From: Bacteroidota bacterium
GTDB lineage: Bacteria; Bacteroidota; Bacteroidia; B-17B0; Aurantibacillaceae
Length of the DNA stretch: 35,768 bases
Reading direction: 5' to 3'
NCBI GenBank assembly: GCA_013288015.1
Contig: JABDCR010000027.1
Span: forward strand, 1 to 35,768
In this document: positions 7,719 to 16,319 of the stretch, one piece after another
Numbering within the stretch: the first letter of the stretch is position 1
How the letters are laid out: each line of letters starts with the position of its first letter
Position numbers and translations under genes: made by a program
The notes under the pieces: generated by a model
Databases searched by the model: none
Told to the model about the DNA's origin: nothing
Seen by the model: the letters and a program-made list of their open reading frames with translations, nothing else

Positions 7719-8251
7719 AAAGTGGTATAGTTTTCCTATACCCCTTGTACCAATCCACCCACTTTTTATAAATACTGAATAGCAAACAACCGGTACAAGG
7801 TTTAGTTTAGTATACCAAAAGCTATACCCTGTACTAATTATAAAGTAATAAATATGTATTAATAAATAACAGGTGTACTAGTCTAATTTGCCTATACACA
7901 TTGGACCAGTACACCACTTTACGTACAAGTCAAAATATAAATAAATAATAAAAAGTATATAACTGGTGTAGCAATTTAATTACCCTATACACTTTGCTAT
8001 TACTACACCACTTGCCGGTAAGTAATAGGTTAGTACAAAAATTAAAGCCCCCATATATTACACCACTTTATATAAATAAATATATATTAAAATAAACATG
8101 TATAGTGGTGGTGTAGTAGCAAAAGCCCTATGTATATTTTTTGTTACACCACTCTTTGCTTTTATATAAATAATAAAAAGTACATATATATAACTGGTAT
8201 AATAGTATAATAGTATAAAGTGTATAGGGAAACTGTACCATTACACCACTT
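7719..8251. repeat. tandem array of about seven degenerate palindromic units
   Basis: This fills most of the 625-base gene-free gap 7692-8316. Units of about 45-60 bases begin with (A)GTGGTGTA-like sequence and end with its complement, TACACCACTT, which occurs exactly at 7910, 8004, 8059 and 8242 (TACACCACT also at 8145). A core resembling CCCTATACACTTT lies in the middle of most units (7735, 7821, 7891, 7983, a degenerate copy near 8047, 8126, and inverted at 8217-8229). Examples of paired arms are GGTATAG/CTATACC (7724-7740), CCTTGTACC/GGTACAAGG (7743-7800), GGTGTACTAGTC/GACCAGTACACC with one mismatch (7872-7915) and TGGTGTAG/CTACACCA (7964-8010). AT-rich linkers between units are themselves similar: ATAAATAATAAAAAGTA at 7941 and 8166. 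There is no coding potential. Function is unknown. Confidence 0.8.
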
Positions 8252-8260
8252 GAGATAAAC

Positions 8261-8294
8261 TAAAAACAAAAAACGGCGAGCATTTGCCCACCGT
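8261..8294 (-). terminator. Rho-independent terminator of the T9SS cargo gene
   Basis: On the minus strand, 22 bases after the stop at 8317, ACGGTGGGC-AAAT-GCTCGCCGT forms a 9-pair stem (two G-U wobbles, four-base loop). It is followed directly by TTTTTGTTTTTA. This is a textbook intrinsic terminator for the gene at 8317-10806. Confidence 0.85.
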
Positions 8295-8316
8295 TATCTT
8301 GTCATAAATTAGTATG

Positions 8317-10806
8317 TTACTGTTTAACTATTTTTTTAGTTTCTACACCGTTATCAGTAGTAATTTGTACCATATAAGTACCGGCTGCTAAATTGCTGAT
8401 ATCAACCGATAAATTAGTGCCAACCGATGTTTGGTTAGTGCTTAAAACCTCGCTGCCAATTACCGAAAATATTTTTACACTTGCCTTATTTACGGTACTT
8501 GCAAAACTAATATTTAGGGCATTGTTTGCAGGGTTAGGATAAACGCTTGCATTATTAGTGTTGGCAATTTTGTTAATGCCCGACATTCTGTTATTGTTTT
8601 GGTTACTATGCGATTTTACTTTAGCAGCATAAGTGCTATTATATCCTCCATTAAGCCTTAAAGTTGGGTTACAGTTAAAACCGGTAGCATCTATACGCCA
8701 GTTAGCAATGCTCGAGTGGTTGTTGTAAGTAGGGTCTACAACCTGTTGTTGGTTGCCCGCTACATTGGCAACTGGTTTCCAAAAATTAGTGTTGTTTGTG
8801 TCGCAAAACAAATAATAGTTTTGAACCGGAGAACTTGCCCCTTCTATTAAATATGGAGTTGCCCACGAAAACACACCCGAACTGTTATGTGCAATATATA
8901 TGGTGTTATGATAAGGACTAAATGCGCTATAATTACCGCAAGTATCTACTGTTTGTAGTTTGTAACGGTAACTGCCTGCATTTGGGTCTCCGTTAGCAGG
9001 ACCAATATGGCGGGTTGTATCAATAAACTGACTTAAAGAAGCAAATGTTTGCGCGCCAATTCTTAAATAAGTGCTCGGAGCTGATTGAACTTCACGATAC
9101 ACAACAAAACTATCCACATTTGTGTAAGCTGTTTTATCCCAATAAACAATATTATATTGCGACAAACTATCTGTTGTAACCATACAAATATCAGGAATTG
9201 GAGGGGTTAAAACAATAACCGAACCTGTACTATTATTAGAACAACCGTGTACATCGGTTCCTGTAACGGTGTAAGTTGTTGTTGCGGTAGGTGTAACAGC
9301 AATGCTTGTCGTAGTATCACTTGTGCTCCAGGTATATGTGTTTGCACCACTTGCTAAAACAATAGCCTGATGTCCTTGACAAACACTTGGCGATGTGGCT
9401 GATATGGTTGGTAAACCATAAATTGTAATATGTTTAAAAACCTGCACTCCATTACCAAATGAGTTAGTAGCAATCATACTAATTGTATGACTACCGGCGC
9501 TATTGTAAGTAACCGTAGGGTTTTCAACACCCGAGCTTGATGGAGTGCCTCCACCCATTATCCATGTCCAACCGGTTACCATGTTTAATGAACTATCTAC
9601 AAGCTGTATAGGTTGACCTACACAACCGCTTAGTGGTAACGAAAAATTTGTAACGGGTTTTTCTTGCGATGTTAGGTACATGTTATCTACCTTAAAATCA
9701 GAACCTACATAAGAATTTGGATAAGGCCAGGTTGTATAATTTGATGATGATAAATTTATTATAGCTGTGTCTGGTGCTTGGGTTAAACTAATAGGAATCA
9801 TAACTCTTGAATAAGTTCCTACTGCTGTACCTAAACGCTGCATATAACCACCTATTCCCACATGATTTTTAGAAAAACTGATAGAAACGCTGGCGCTATC
9901 GCTAGGGTCGGCGGGTATATATTTATAATAAAAAACTAAAGTATCTGTTTGATTAGAGTAAGGATGCCCTCCGGTTGGTGGACCATTATGTGTTGGCATG
10001 CCGGTTATTAATTGAGTAGGTTGAACTTGGTTACTTCCACCAAAACTTGGCCCCATAGTTTGAAGTTCTATAGCATAAGTCCCCGTATATCTATCAGTAG
10101 TTTGGGTTACACCGCTTCCGTCCCCACCACCAATTGCCCAGCCATTTATTGAGTTTGTAGTATGTGTTTGCCATAATTCTAAATCACCATTAAAACCGGC
10201 AGGTTGCTGCGTTACACCTGTAAAAGAAATGCTATCTACCTGAAACATGTTACCAGGAATTCCTTTGTTAACCATAGCATTACTTGATGCCGCCCCAAAT
10301 ACTACGGTATCAGGCGTGGTGCTTAAAGCCGGGCTAAAAGTTGGGTTAAAAAGGGTATACGAAGTTTTAGTGGTACCTATTTTATAAAAATAATTACCAA
10401 TGGCAACCCCTGCTTTTTTAAACATTACTAAAATAATGGCAGAATCTGTTCCAACAATATTGCTTTTGTAATAGAGTCTTAAACCTGTTGGTTTTTGAGT
10501 GTACGGTATACCACCAGCCGCAGGGGTTTGCCCTGGGTCTCCATTAGCAAAATATGCAAATGATGTATCACCGTCTATCAAAACCGTATTTAATTGAATA
10601 GCGTAAGTCCCATGATGGGCATCGGTTGTTTTAACAACATTTCCAGGGTTTTGCGGACCATTATTTTTAGAGTTAGATGTTTGAAACCCGGTAGGCTCTT
10701 CATATTGCGTAGTTGTCCAGTTTTCAAAACCTCCGTTGGGTATAGTTTGACCAAATGCAAGCCCAGAGGCTAAAATGGCCATAATCGATAGTAATTTTTT
10801 CTTCAT
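8317..10806 (-). CDS. secreted protein with PKD domain and T9SS type A C-terminal sorting domain
   Basis: This 829-residue T9SS cargo protein has a signal peptide (MKKKLLSIMA to FGQ, about 1-20). Two tandem copies of a jelly-roll-like module follow at about 21-196 and 203-378. Each shows NGGFENW/NGDLELW near its start, then GTYAI-L-T, L-YYK, an F-K---AIG-Y segment and a PDT motif. Next come a PKD domain (about 383-463, with WTWIMGGG and NPTVTY), an Ig-like segment (465-535) and a fibronectin III-like stretch (538-635). The C-terminal sorting domain (about 755-829) has VYPNPANNALNISF and AAGTYMVQI, ending KKIVKQ. No catalytic motif is seen; an adhesin or carbohydrate-binding role is plausible. 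It is single-cistron, with its own terminator and a TATCTTTA -7-like box at 10832-10839. Confidence 0.9.
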   Translation of the reverse strand: MKKKLLSIMAILASGLAFGQTIPNGGFENWTTTQYEEPTGFQTSNSKNNGPQNPGNVVKTTDAHHGTYAIQLNTVLIDGDTSFAYFANGDPGQTPAAGGIPYTQKPTGLRLYYKSNIVGTDSAIILVMFKKAGVAIGNYFYKIGTTKTSYTLFNPTFSPALSTTPDTVVFGAASSNAMVNKGIPGNMFQVDSISFTGVTQQPAGFNGDLELWQTHTTNSINGWAIGGGDGSGVTQTTDRYTGTYAIELQTMGPSFGGSNQVQPTQLITGMPTHNGPPTGGHPYSNQTDTLVFYYKYIPADPSDSASVSISFSKNHVGIGGYMQRLGTAVGTYSRVMIPISLTQAPDTAIINLSSSNYTTWPYPNSYVGSDFKVDNMYLTSQEKPVTNFSLPLSGCVGQPIQLVDSSLNMVTGWTWIMGGGTPSSSGVENPTVTYNSAGSHTISMIATNSFGNGVQVFKHITIYGLPTISATSPSVCQGHQAIVLASGANTYTWSTSDTTTSIAVTPTATTTYTVTGTDVHGCSNNSTGSVIVLTPPIPDICMVTTDSLSQYNIVYWDKTAYTNVDSFVVYREVQSAPSTYLRIGAQTFASLSQFIDTTRHIGPANGDPNAGSYRYKLQTVDTCGNYSAFSPYHNTIYIAHNSSGVFSWATPYLIEGASSPVQNYYLFCDTNNTNFWKPVANVAGNQQQVVDPTYNNHSSIANWRIDATGFNCNPTLRLNGGYNSTYAAKVKSHSNQNNNRMSGINKIANTNNASVYPNPANNALNISFASTVNKASVKIFSVIGSEVLSTNQTSVGTNLSVDISNLAAGTYMVQITTDNGVETKKIVKQ

Positions 10807-10831
10807 AAAGCTTATTTTAATAATTTAATAG

Positions 10832-10839
10832 TAAAGATA
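10832..10839 (-). promoter_or_regulatory. -7-like box (TATCTTTA) for the T9SS cargo gene
   Basis: The minus strand reads TATCTTTA, one mismatch from TAnnTTTG, 25 bases before the ATG at 10806. The same octamer precedes metG and the gene at 19911, which raises its credibility. No clear -33 TTG is visible. Confidence 0.35.
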
Positions 10840-10980
10840 TAAGAATTTTTTTAATTGATTGTATGTTAAAACACGTGATTATTTTAATAGTTATTTATTT
10901 CGTTACGTTTTATTGATTTTATTGCATTTCAGCCTAAAAAATTATAAACAATAATTTATCAAATAGTTAAAATCATATAT

Positions 10981-11040
10981 ATGGCTGTAAAGCAAAAAGC
11001 ACTACATTTAAACACTTTAATTAGTGTTAAACGTTGGTAA
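10981..11040 (+). CDS. possible 19-codon leader ORF overlapping the start of the SpoIIE sensor gene
   Basis: An ATG at 10981 opens a 19-residue frame (MAVKQKALHLNTLISVKRW). Its stop (11038-11040) overlaps the TTG start of the next gene (11034) within TTGGTAA. Such an arrangement can couple translation to a weak start codon. It may also be chance in AT-rich DNA: there is no homology to lean on and no visible ribosome-binding signal. An inverted repeat AACACT/AGTGTT (11011-11028) lies inside it, five bases before the TTG. Confidence 0.25.
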   Translation: MAVKQKALHLNTLISVKRW

Positions 11041-14000
11041 AAAAAATCATCCTTATAGTCGCTTTTTGTTTTTTAGGCAGGTTTGTTTCTTTTGCACAAG
11101 AGGGCAGTTATTATATAAACAATTATGCCCCTTCGGTATATGGTGTTGGCGACCAAAACTGGGGCATTGTTCAAGATAGTTTAGGTAGACTTTTTGTGGC
11201 GAATAATGATGCCGTTATGATGTATGATGGCAAATATTGGCCAACAATTCCTGTTTTAGGAGGAAAATCAGTTACATCAATTTCAAAAACCAATAATAAT
11301 GTTATTTTAGTGGGTGCAGAAGGAGAGTTTGGCTACCTAAACTCAAAAAATGCAGGTAAAATAAAATATGTTTCACTAAGTGTTTCATTGCCCGAAAAAG
11401 AAAAAGAATTTTCGAAAATATGGGCTATACATAGTATAGATAGTAATCAGTTTTTTTGCGCAAACGAAAAAATATTTTGGTACGTAGGTGCTAAATTTAA
11501 AAAATCATTTGCACCTGCCGGCGAAAAATTTCATACTTTTTTTACGGTAGATAACTCTTTGTTTGTGCGTGAGCAGGGGGTAGGCTTTTTGTTTTTTAAA
11601 AACGGAGAATTAAAAAAAATTAAAAACACCGAAGAGTTTGCTGATATTAGGGTTTACTCTATTTTACCTTTTAAAAATAATTTGTATTGGGTGTGTTCTC
11701 GTAAAGGAGTGTATATTTTAAAATATAATAGACGAAATCCCGAACAAAGTTCAGTTTCAAAAATTAATGCGCCTGAGGCGGATAAATGGATGATTGAAAA
11801 TGATGTTTATTGTGGGGCAAAAATAAATGATAATCTATACGCATTAGGTTCAATAAAAAACGGAGTGCTTTTAGTAGACAATACATTTGTTCCGGTAAAT
11901 CGTATCAATTATAGTCAAAGCGGTTTACAAGAAGATGCTGTAAAATATATTTATTTAGATTATGCCGGAAACATTTGGCTGGCATTAAACAAAGGGTTAA
12001 GTCACGTACAAACAAACACCCCACTTAAACATTGGAATAAAATTAACGGCATACGGGGTACTATAGAATCTGTAGCTAAACTTAATAACACTATTTATAT
12101 TGCAAGCGATAAAGGAGTTAATAAACTTAACACGGTTACAAATGTTTTTGAACCAATAGGTATAAAAGATGTTAGCTGGGGTTTAATGCCTTATAAAGAT
12201 TTATTGTTGGCCGCAACTACTACCGGAATTTATGAAATAACCGCAACTTCTGTTCTAAAAATATTTGATGTGCCCGATGGGGCATATAAGGTTTTTATAA
12301 ACCCTACTAATAAAGAACAATTATTTATTGCCGGTGAAAATTCTTTAATACTGGCAAAATATGCCGACCATAAAATAACTACAATAAAAGAGTTTGACTA
12401 TGCAACAAGTATAAGAAGTATTGTAGCAGATAAACAAGGAAGAGTGTTTTTTGGTTATGATAATGTATATATGTTTGATCCGGCTAAGCCCGATACGCTT
12501 ACTGTCTTTTCAGAACCCGCCGGGATTAACCCCAATTCTGAAAATTATGTATTTACGTATAATGGCGAGGTTTTTGTAGCTACTGAAGGTGGATTATTAC
12601 GGTTTCAGGAGAAACCTAAAGCTGAGTTCATAAAAGATCCAAAGTTCAACATATTTAAGGGGCATTTCCAAATGCAGAAGGCCTCGCAAGTAGGTGATGA
12701 TATTTGGCTTGCTGTACTAAATATTTCAGAAGACTTAGTTAGCCCCGATGGAGATGGGTTATGTGTGCTTAAAAAAACACCCGATGGTTTTACGAAAGAG
12801 TATAAATTTTTTAAACAAATAAAATCATTAAAGGCGCATTGTTTTTTGGTTGATAGTAGTAAGGTGTATATTGGCACCAACGATGGTTTAATTTCTTATA
12901 ATTTAAAACAAGAGAATGTAAATTACACATTCAATACATTTATCAATAAAATTGTACAGAAAACGGATACCAATATAATTTCAGAAAATTTTTATGCGGG
13001 CGAAAAATATACGGAACCTATTTTTTCCTATAAAAACAATGAAATAAGATTTGACCCAGCTGCATCTGATTATTATGATAAAAATGAATTAGAATTTTCG
13101 TGCTATTTAGAGGGCATGGAGGATAATTATGGCCCTTATGTAAAAACAGAAAAAATACCGTACAATAATTTACACGAAGGACACTATATTTTTCATTTAA
13201 AAAGCCGAAATGTATTGGGTGTAGAAGGTAAACCGGTGAGTTTTGCTTTTACAATATCGGCACCTTGGTATCGCACCATTTGGGCGTATATTGCGTATTT
13301 GGTGGGCTCCATTTCAATAATAACCTTTATTGTACGATACAACACCAAGCGTTTAAAAGAACAAAATATTAAGCTTGAAAAAATTATTACCGAGCGTACT
13401 AAAACGGTTGAACATCAAAAGGAAGAAATTGAGCATAAAAACAAAGAAATTACAGATAGTATAAACTATGCTAAACGTATCCAGCAGGCTATTTTGCCAC
13501 CCGTTGCCGAAATAAAAAGAGTGTATCAAAATTTGTTTGTTTTCTTTCAACCTAAAGATATTGTAAGTGGCGATTTTTACTGGTTTCATAAAATAAGTGA
13601 TACCGAAATACTGATTGCTTGCGCCGATTGTACGGGGCATGGTGTACCGGGAGGTTTTATGAGCATGATATGTTCAGATAAACTAAATGACGCTGTACAG
13701 AAAACGCATGACCCTGCCGAAATTTTATTTCATGTAAATAATAATGTAAAAAAAGCCCTACGTCAAACCGAAACTTCGGATGCCAATGTAAATAAAGATG
13801 GCATGGAAATAGCGCTGATACGAGTTGATTTTGCTACTAAAAAACTTTGGTACTCAGGCGCTAACCGTTTGTTATGGATTTTGAAAAAACAGGTTGAAGA
13901 CATTGAGGAGATAAAACCAACCAAAGCTAGTATAGCCAGTTTTACGGCGCTTGACTTTAAGTACACAGGACATGAAATGCAATTAGAGACAGGAGATTTG

Positions 14001-14207
14001 GTTTATATAACTTCTGATGGTTATCCCGATCAGTTTGGTGGAGTAGAGGGTAAAAAATTTATGACAAAAAACTTAAAAAAGCTCATTCTTTCTATAAGAA
14101 ACATGGGGATACCTGAACAAGAAGGCGTTATTAAAAATACCATTAACACTTGGATGCAAGGTTACGAGCAGGTAGACGACTTGTTGTTTATCGGCCTTAA
14201 AATGTAA
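11034..14207 (+). CDS. membrane sensor with beta-propeller, Y_Y_Y domain and SpoIIE/PP2C phosphatase output
   Basis: This is a 1057-residue one-component sensor. A signal peptide (VKKIILIVAFCFLGRFVSFA) precedes a periplasmic propeller of two-component-regulator type, with repeats such as IVQDSLGRLFVANN and YLDYAGNIWLALNKG, to about residue 640. A Y_Y_Y domain (about 655-740), one transmembrane helix (about 747-770) and a coiled coil (770-815, KHKNKEITDSINYAKRIQQAILPP-like) follow. The cytoplasmic SpoIIE phosphatase (about 818-1057) shows FFQPKDIVSGDFYW, ADCTGHGVPGGFMS, TSDGYPDQFGG and DDLLFIGL, so the metal-binding Asp residues are present. It probably dephosphorylates a Ser/Thr-phosphorylated regulator (inference). 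The start is TTG at 11034; the first in-frame ATG lies far inside and would delete the signal peptide. metG begins 54 bases downstream. Confidence 0.88.
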   Translation: MVKKIILIVAFCFLGRFVSFAQEGSYYINNYAPSVYGVGDQNWGIVQDSLGRLFVANNDAVMMYDGKYWPTIPVLGGKSVTSISKTNNNVILVGAEGEFGYLNSKNAGKIKYVSLSVSLPEKEKEFSKIWAIHSIDSNQFFCANEKIFWYVGAKFKKSFAPAGEKFHTFFTVDNSLFVREQGVGFLFFKNGELKKIKNTEEFADIRVYSILPFKNNLYWVCSRKGVYILKYNRRNPEQSSVSKINAPEADKWMIENDVYCGAKINDNLYALGSIKNGVLLVDNTFVPVNRINYSQSGLQEDAVKYIYLDYAGNIWLALNKGLSHVQTNTPLKHWNKINGIRGTIESVAKLNNTIYIASDKGVNKLNTVTNVFEPIGIKDVSWGLMPYKDLLLAATTTGIYEITATSVLKIFDVPDGAYKVFINPTNKEQLFIAGENSLILAKYADHKITTIKEFDYATSIRSIVADKQGRVFFGYDNVYMFDPAKPDTLTVFSEPAGINPNSENYVFTYNGEVFVATEGGLLRFQEKPKAEFIKDPKFNIFKGHFQMQKASQVGDDIWLAVLNISEDLVSPDGDGLCVLKKTPDGFTKEYKFFKQIKSLKAHCFLVDSSKVYIGTNDGLISYNLKQENVNYTFNTFINKIVQKTDTNIISENFYAGEKYTEPIFSYKNNEIRFDPAASDYYDKNELEFSCYLEGMEDNYGPYVKTEKIPYNNLHEGHYIFHLKSRNVLGVEGKPVSFAFTISAPWYRTIWAYIAYLVGSISIITFIVRYNTKRLKEQNIKLEKIITERTKTVEHQKEEIEHKNKEITDSINYAKRIQQAILPPVAEIKRVYQNLFVFFQPKDIVSGDFYWFHKISDTEILIACADCTGHGVPGGFMSMICSDKLNDAVQKTHDPAEILFHVNNNVKKALRQTETSDANVNKDGMEIALIRVDFATKKLWYSGANRLLWILKKQVEDIEEIKPTKASIASFTALDFKYTGHEMQLETGDLVYITSDGYPDQFGGVEGKKFMTKNLKKLILSIRNMGIPEQEGVIKNTINTWMQGYEQVDDLLFIGLKM

Positions 14208-14240
14208 CAGCTTTTAAGTCAAAATTCTTAATTCATATTG

Positions 14241-14248
14241 TATCTTTA
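14241..14248 (+). promoter_or_regulatory. -7-like box (TATCTTTA) for metG
   Basis: TATCTTTA ends 13 bases before the metG ATG at 14262. It differs from TAnnTTTG only in the last base. A transcript starting the usual few bases downstream would have a leader under 10 bases. Confidence 0.4.
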
Positions 14249-14261
14249 CACGATTTAATTT

Positions 14262-16304
14262 ATGACATTTAAAAGACATTTAATTACTGCCGCACTACCC
14301 TATGCTAATGGCCCGGTGCACATAGGGCATCTTGCCGGTTGTTATCTTCCTGCCGATATATATGTGCGTTATTTACGTAGCAAAGGCCAGGATGTAAAAT
14401 TTATTTGCGGAAGCGACGAACATGGCGTACCTATTACCATTAAAGCAAAAAAAGAAGGCATTACGCCTCAACAAGTGGTAGATAAGTATCACAAAATAAT
14501 GGGCGATTCTTTTAAGGAATTTGGGATTTCATTTGATATTTTTTCGCGTACAACAAGCAAAACGCATCACCAAACAGCTTCTGATTTTTTTAAAAAATTA
14601 TATGATAACGGTTCTTTTACCGAACAGGTAACCGAACAGTATTACGATGATGAGGCTAAACAATTTTTAGCTGATAGATACATTGTAGGCACTTGCCCAA
14701 AATGTGGTAACGAAAATGCCTATGGCGACCAATGTGAGAAATGCGGTAGCTCTTTATCTCCTATGGAGTTAATCAATCCGCACTCCATGTTATCTGGTTC
14801 AAAACCGGTAATAAAACAAACTAAAAACTGGTTTTTACCACTAGACAAGTTATCGCCAAAAATTAAAACATACATCGAGCAGCATAAAGATTGGAAACCC
14901 AATGTTTATGGCCAATGCAAAAGTTGGTTAGATAGTGGTGATGGTTTACAACCACGTGCCATGACTCGCGATTTAGATTGGGGGGTGCCTGTACCGGTAA
15001 AAGATGCCGAAGGAAAAGTTTTATACGTTTGGTTTGATGCACCTATTGGTTACATTTCAGCCACTAAAGATTTAATTCCTAACGATTGGGAAAAGTATTG
15101 GAAGGATAAAGACAGTCGCTTAATTCATTTTATAGGAAAGGATAATATTGTTTTTCATTGCATTATTTTTCCGGCAATGTTAATGGAACATGGTGAATTT
15201 GTGTTGCCTGATAATGTACCTGCTAACGAGTTTTTAAATTTAGAAGGAGATAAAATTTCTACCTCGCGTAATTGGGCCGTTTGGTTGCACGAATATTTGT
15301 TAGAGTTTAAAGACAAACAAGATGTGTTGCGTTATACCTTATGTGCTAATGCACCCGAAACAAAAGATAACGATTTTACCTGGAAAGATTTTCAGGCAAA
15401 AAACAACAATGAGTTAGTTGCTATTTTAGGCAATTTTGTAAACCGCACATTAGTACTTACACATAAATACTACGAAGGCCTTGTGCCTGATGCTATTGAA
15501 TATAGCAAAGAAGATTTATTGATACTGGAGGAAATTACCAAAGCACCTGATAGAATTGCAGCATCTATAGAACAATTTAGATTCAGAGAAGCACTTGCCG
15601 AGTTAATGAATTTAGCACGTACAGGTAATAAATACTTAGCTGAAACCGAGCCTTGGAAATTAATTAAGACAGATGAAAAACGTGTAAAAACAATCATGAA
15701 CATCTCTCTGCAAATTACAGTTAACCTGGCTATATTATGCGAACCGTTTTTACCATTTACTTCTAATAAACTGTTTACTATTCTAAACATCAATCCAATA
15801 AAATGGAATGGGGCAAAGCAAAGCAGTAACATGCATGCCGGACATAAAATAAATAAAGAAGAATTATTATTCAGCAAAGTTGAAGATGCAGAGATGGATG
15901 CTCAAATTCAAAAACTGCAAGATTCAAAAAAACTGAACGAACAAACTGAAGTAAAAATGGTGGAAGCTCAAAAAGCCGAAATTACGTTCGATGATTTCGG
16001 TAAAATGGATATACGCATTGGCACTGTTTTAGAAGCCGAAAAAGTAAAAGGTGCCGATAAACTATTGAAATTAAAAATTGATACGGGCATAGATGTTCGC
16101 ACCGTTGTTAGCGGCATTGCATTACACTATACGCCCGAAGAAATGATTAACAAGCAAGTAAGCATTTTGGTAAACTTGGCTCCACGTAAGATAAAGGGCA
16201 TTGAAAGCCAGGGCATGATTTTAATGGCCGAGAATGATAAAGGCGAATTAAGTTTGGTTTCTCCTACCAAAGAGAATGTAAATAACGGAAGCGTAGTAAA
16301 ATAA
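14262..16304 (+). CDS. metG: methionyl-tRNA synthetase with C-terminal tRNA-binding domain
   Basis: This is a 680-residue class I aminoacyl-tRNA synthetase that charges tRNA-Met. The HIGH motif is HIGH at 20-23 ([11 protein letters not shown]). The connective-peptide zinc knuckle has Cys145, Cys148, Cys158 and Cys161 (CPKCG, CEKCG). The KMSKS-equivalent is KISTS at 331-335, a form common in this branch of MetG. The anticodon-binding helical domain follows. A Trbp111/EMAP-II-like OB fold closes the protein (about 575-680, [24 protein letters not shown]), as in dimeric MetG. The start is ATG at 14262, just after a TATCTTTA box. The E1 gene begins 15 bases after the stop and is probably co-transcribed. 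Confidence 0.97.
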   Translation: MTFKRHLITAALPYANGPVHIGHLAGCYLPADIYVRYLRSKGQDVKFICGSDEHGVPITIKAKKEGITPQQVVDKYHKIMGDSFKEFGISFDIFSRTTSKTHHQTASDFFKKLYDNGSFTEQVTEQYYDDEAKQFLADRYIVGTCPKCGNENAYGDQCEKCGSSLSPMELINPHSMLSGSKPVIKQTKNWFLPLDKLSPKIKTYIEQHKDWKPNVYGQCKSWLDSGDGLQPRAMTRDLDWGVPVPVKDAEGKVLYVWFDAPIGYISATKDLIPNDWEKYWKDKDSRLIHFIGKDNIVFHCIIFPAMLMEHGEFVLPDNVPANEFLNLEGDKISTSRNWAVWLHEYLLEFKDKQDVLRYTLCANAPETKDNDFTWKDFQAKNNNELVAILGNFVNRTLVLTHKYYEGLVPDAIEYSKEDLLILEEITKAPDRIAASIEQFRFREALAELMNLARTGNKYLAETEPWKLIKTDEKRVKTIMNISLQITVNLAILCEPFLPFTSNKLFTILNINPIKWNGAKQSSNMHAGHKINKEELLFSKVEDAEMDAQIQKLQDSKKLNEQTEVKMVEAQKAEITFDDFGKMDIRIGTVLEAEKVKGADKLLKLKIDTGIDVRTVVSGIALHYTPEEMINKQVSILVNLAPRKIKGIESQGMILMAENDKGELSLVSPTKENVNNGSVVK

Positions 16305-16319
16305 ATATAAAATTAGTAC

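Noticed and set aside
7719-8251. CRISPR array or integron attC array
   Set aside because: Repeat units are degenerate, the linkers between them are themselves similar rather than unique spacers, and no cas or integrase gene is nearby. The arms lack the GTTRRRY core expected of attC sites.
15252-15266. Defective KMSKS motif in metG (KISTS)
   Set aside because: KISTS/KMSTS-type variants are usual in this MetG subfamily, and all other motifs are intact, so it is not a sign of inactivation.
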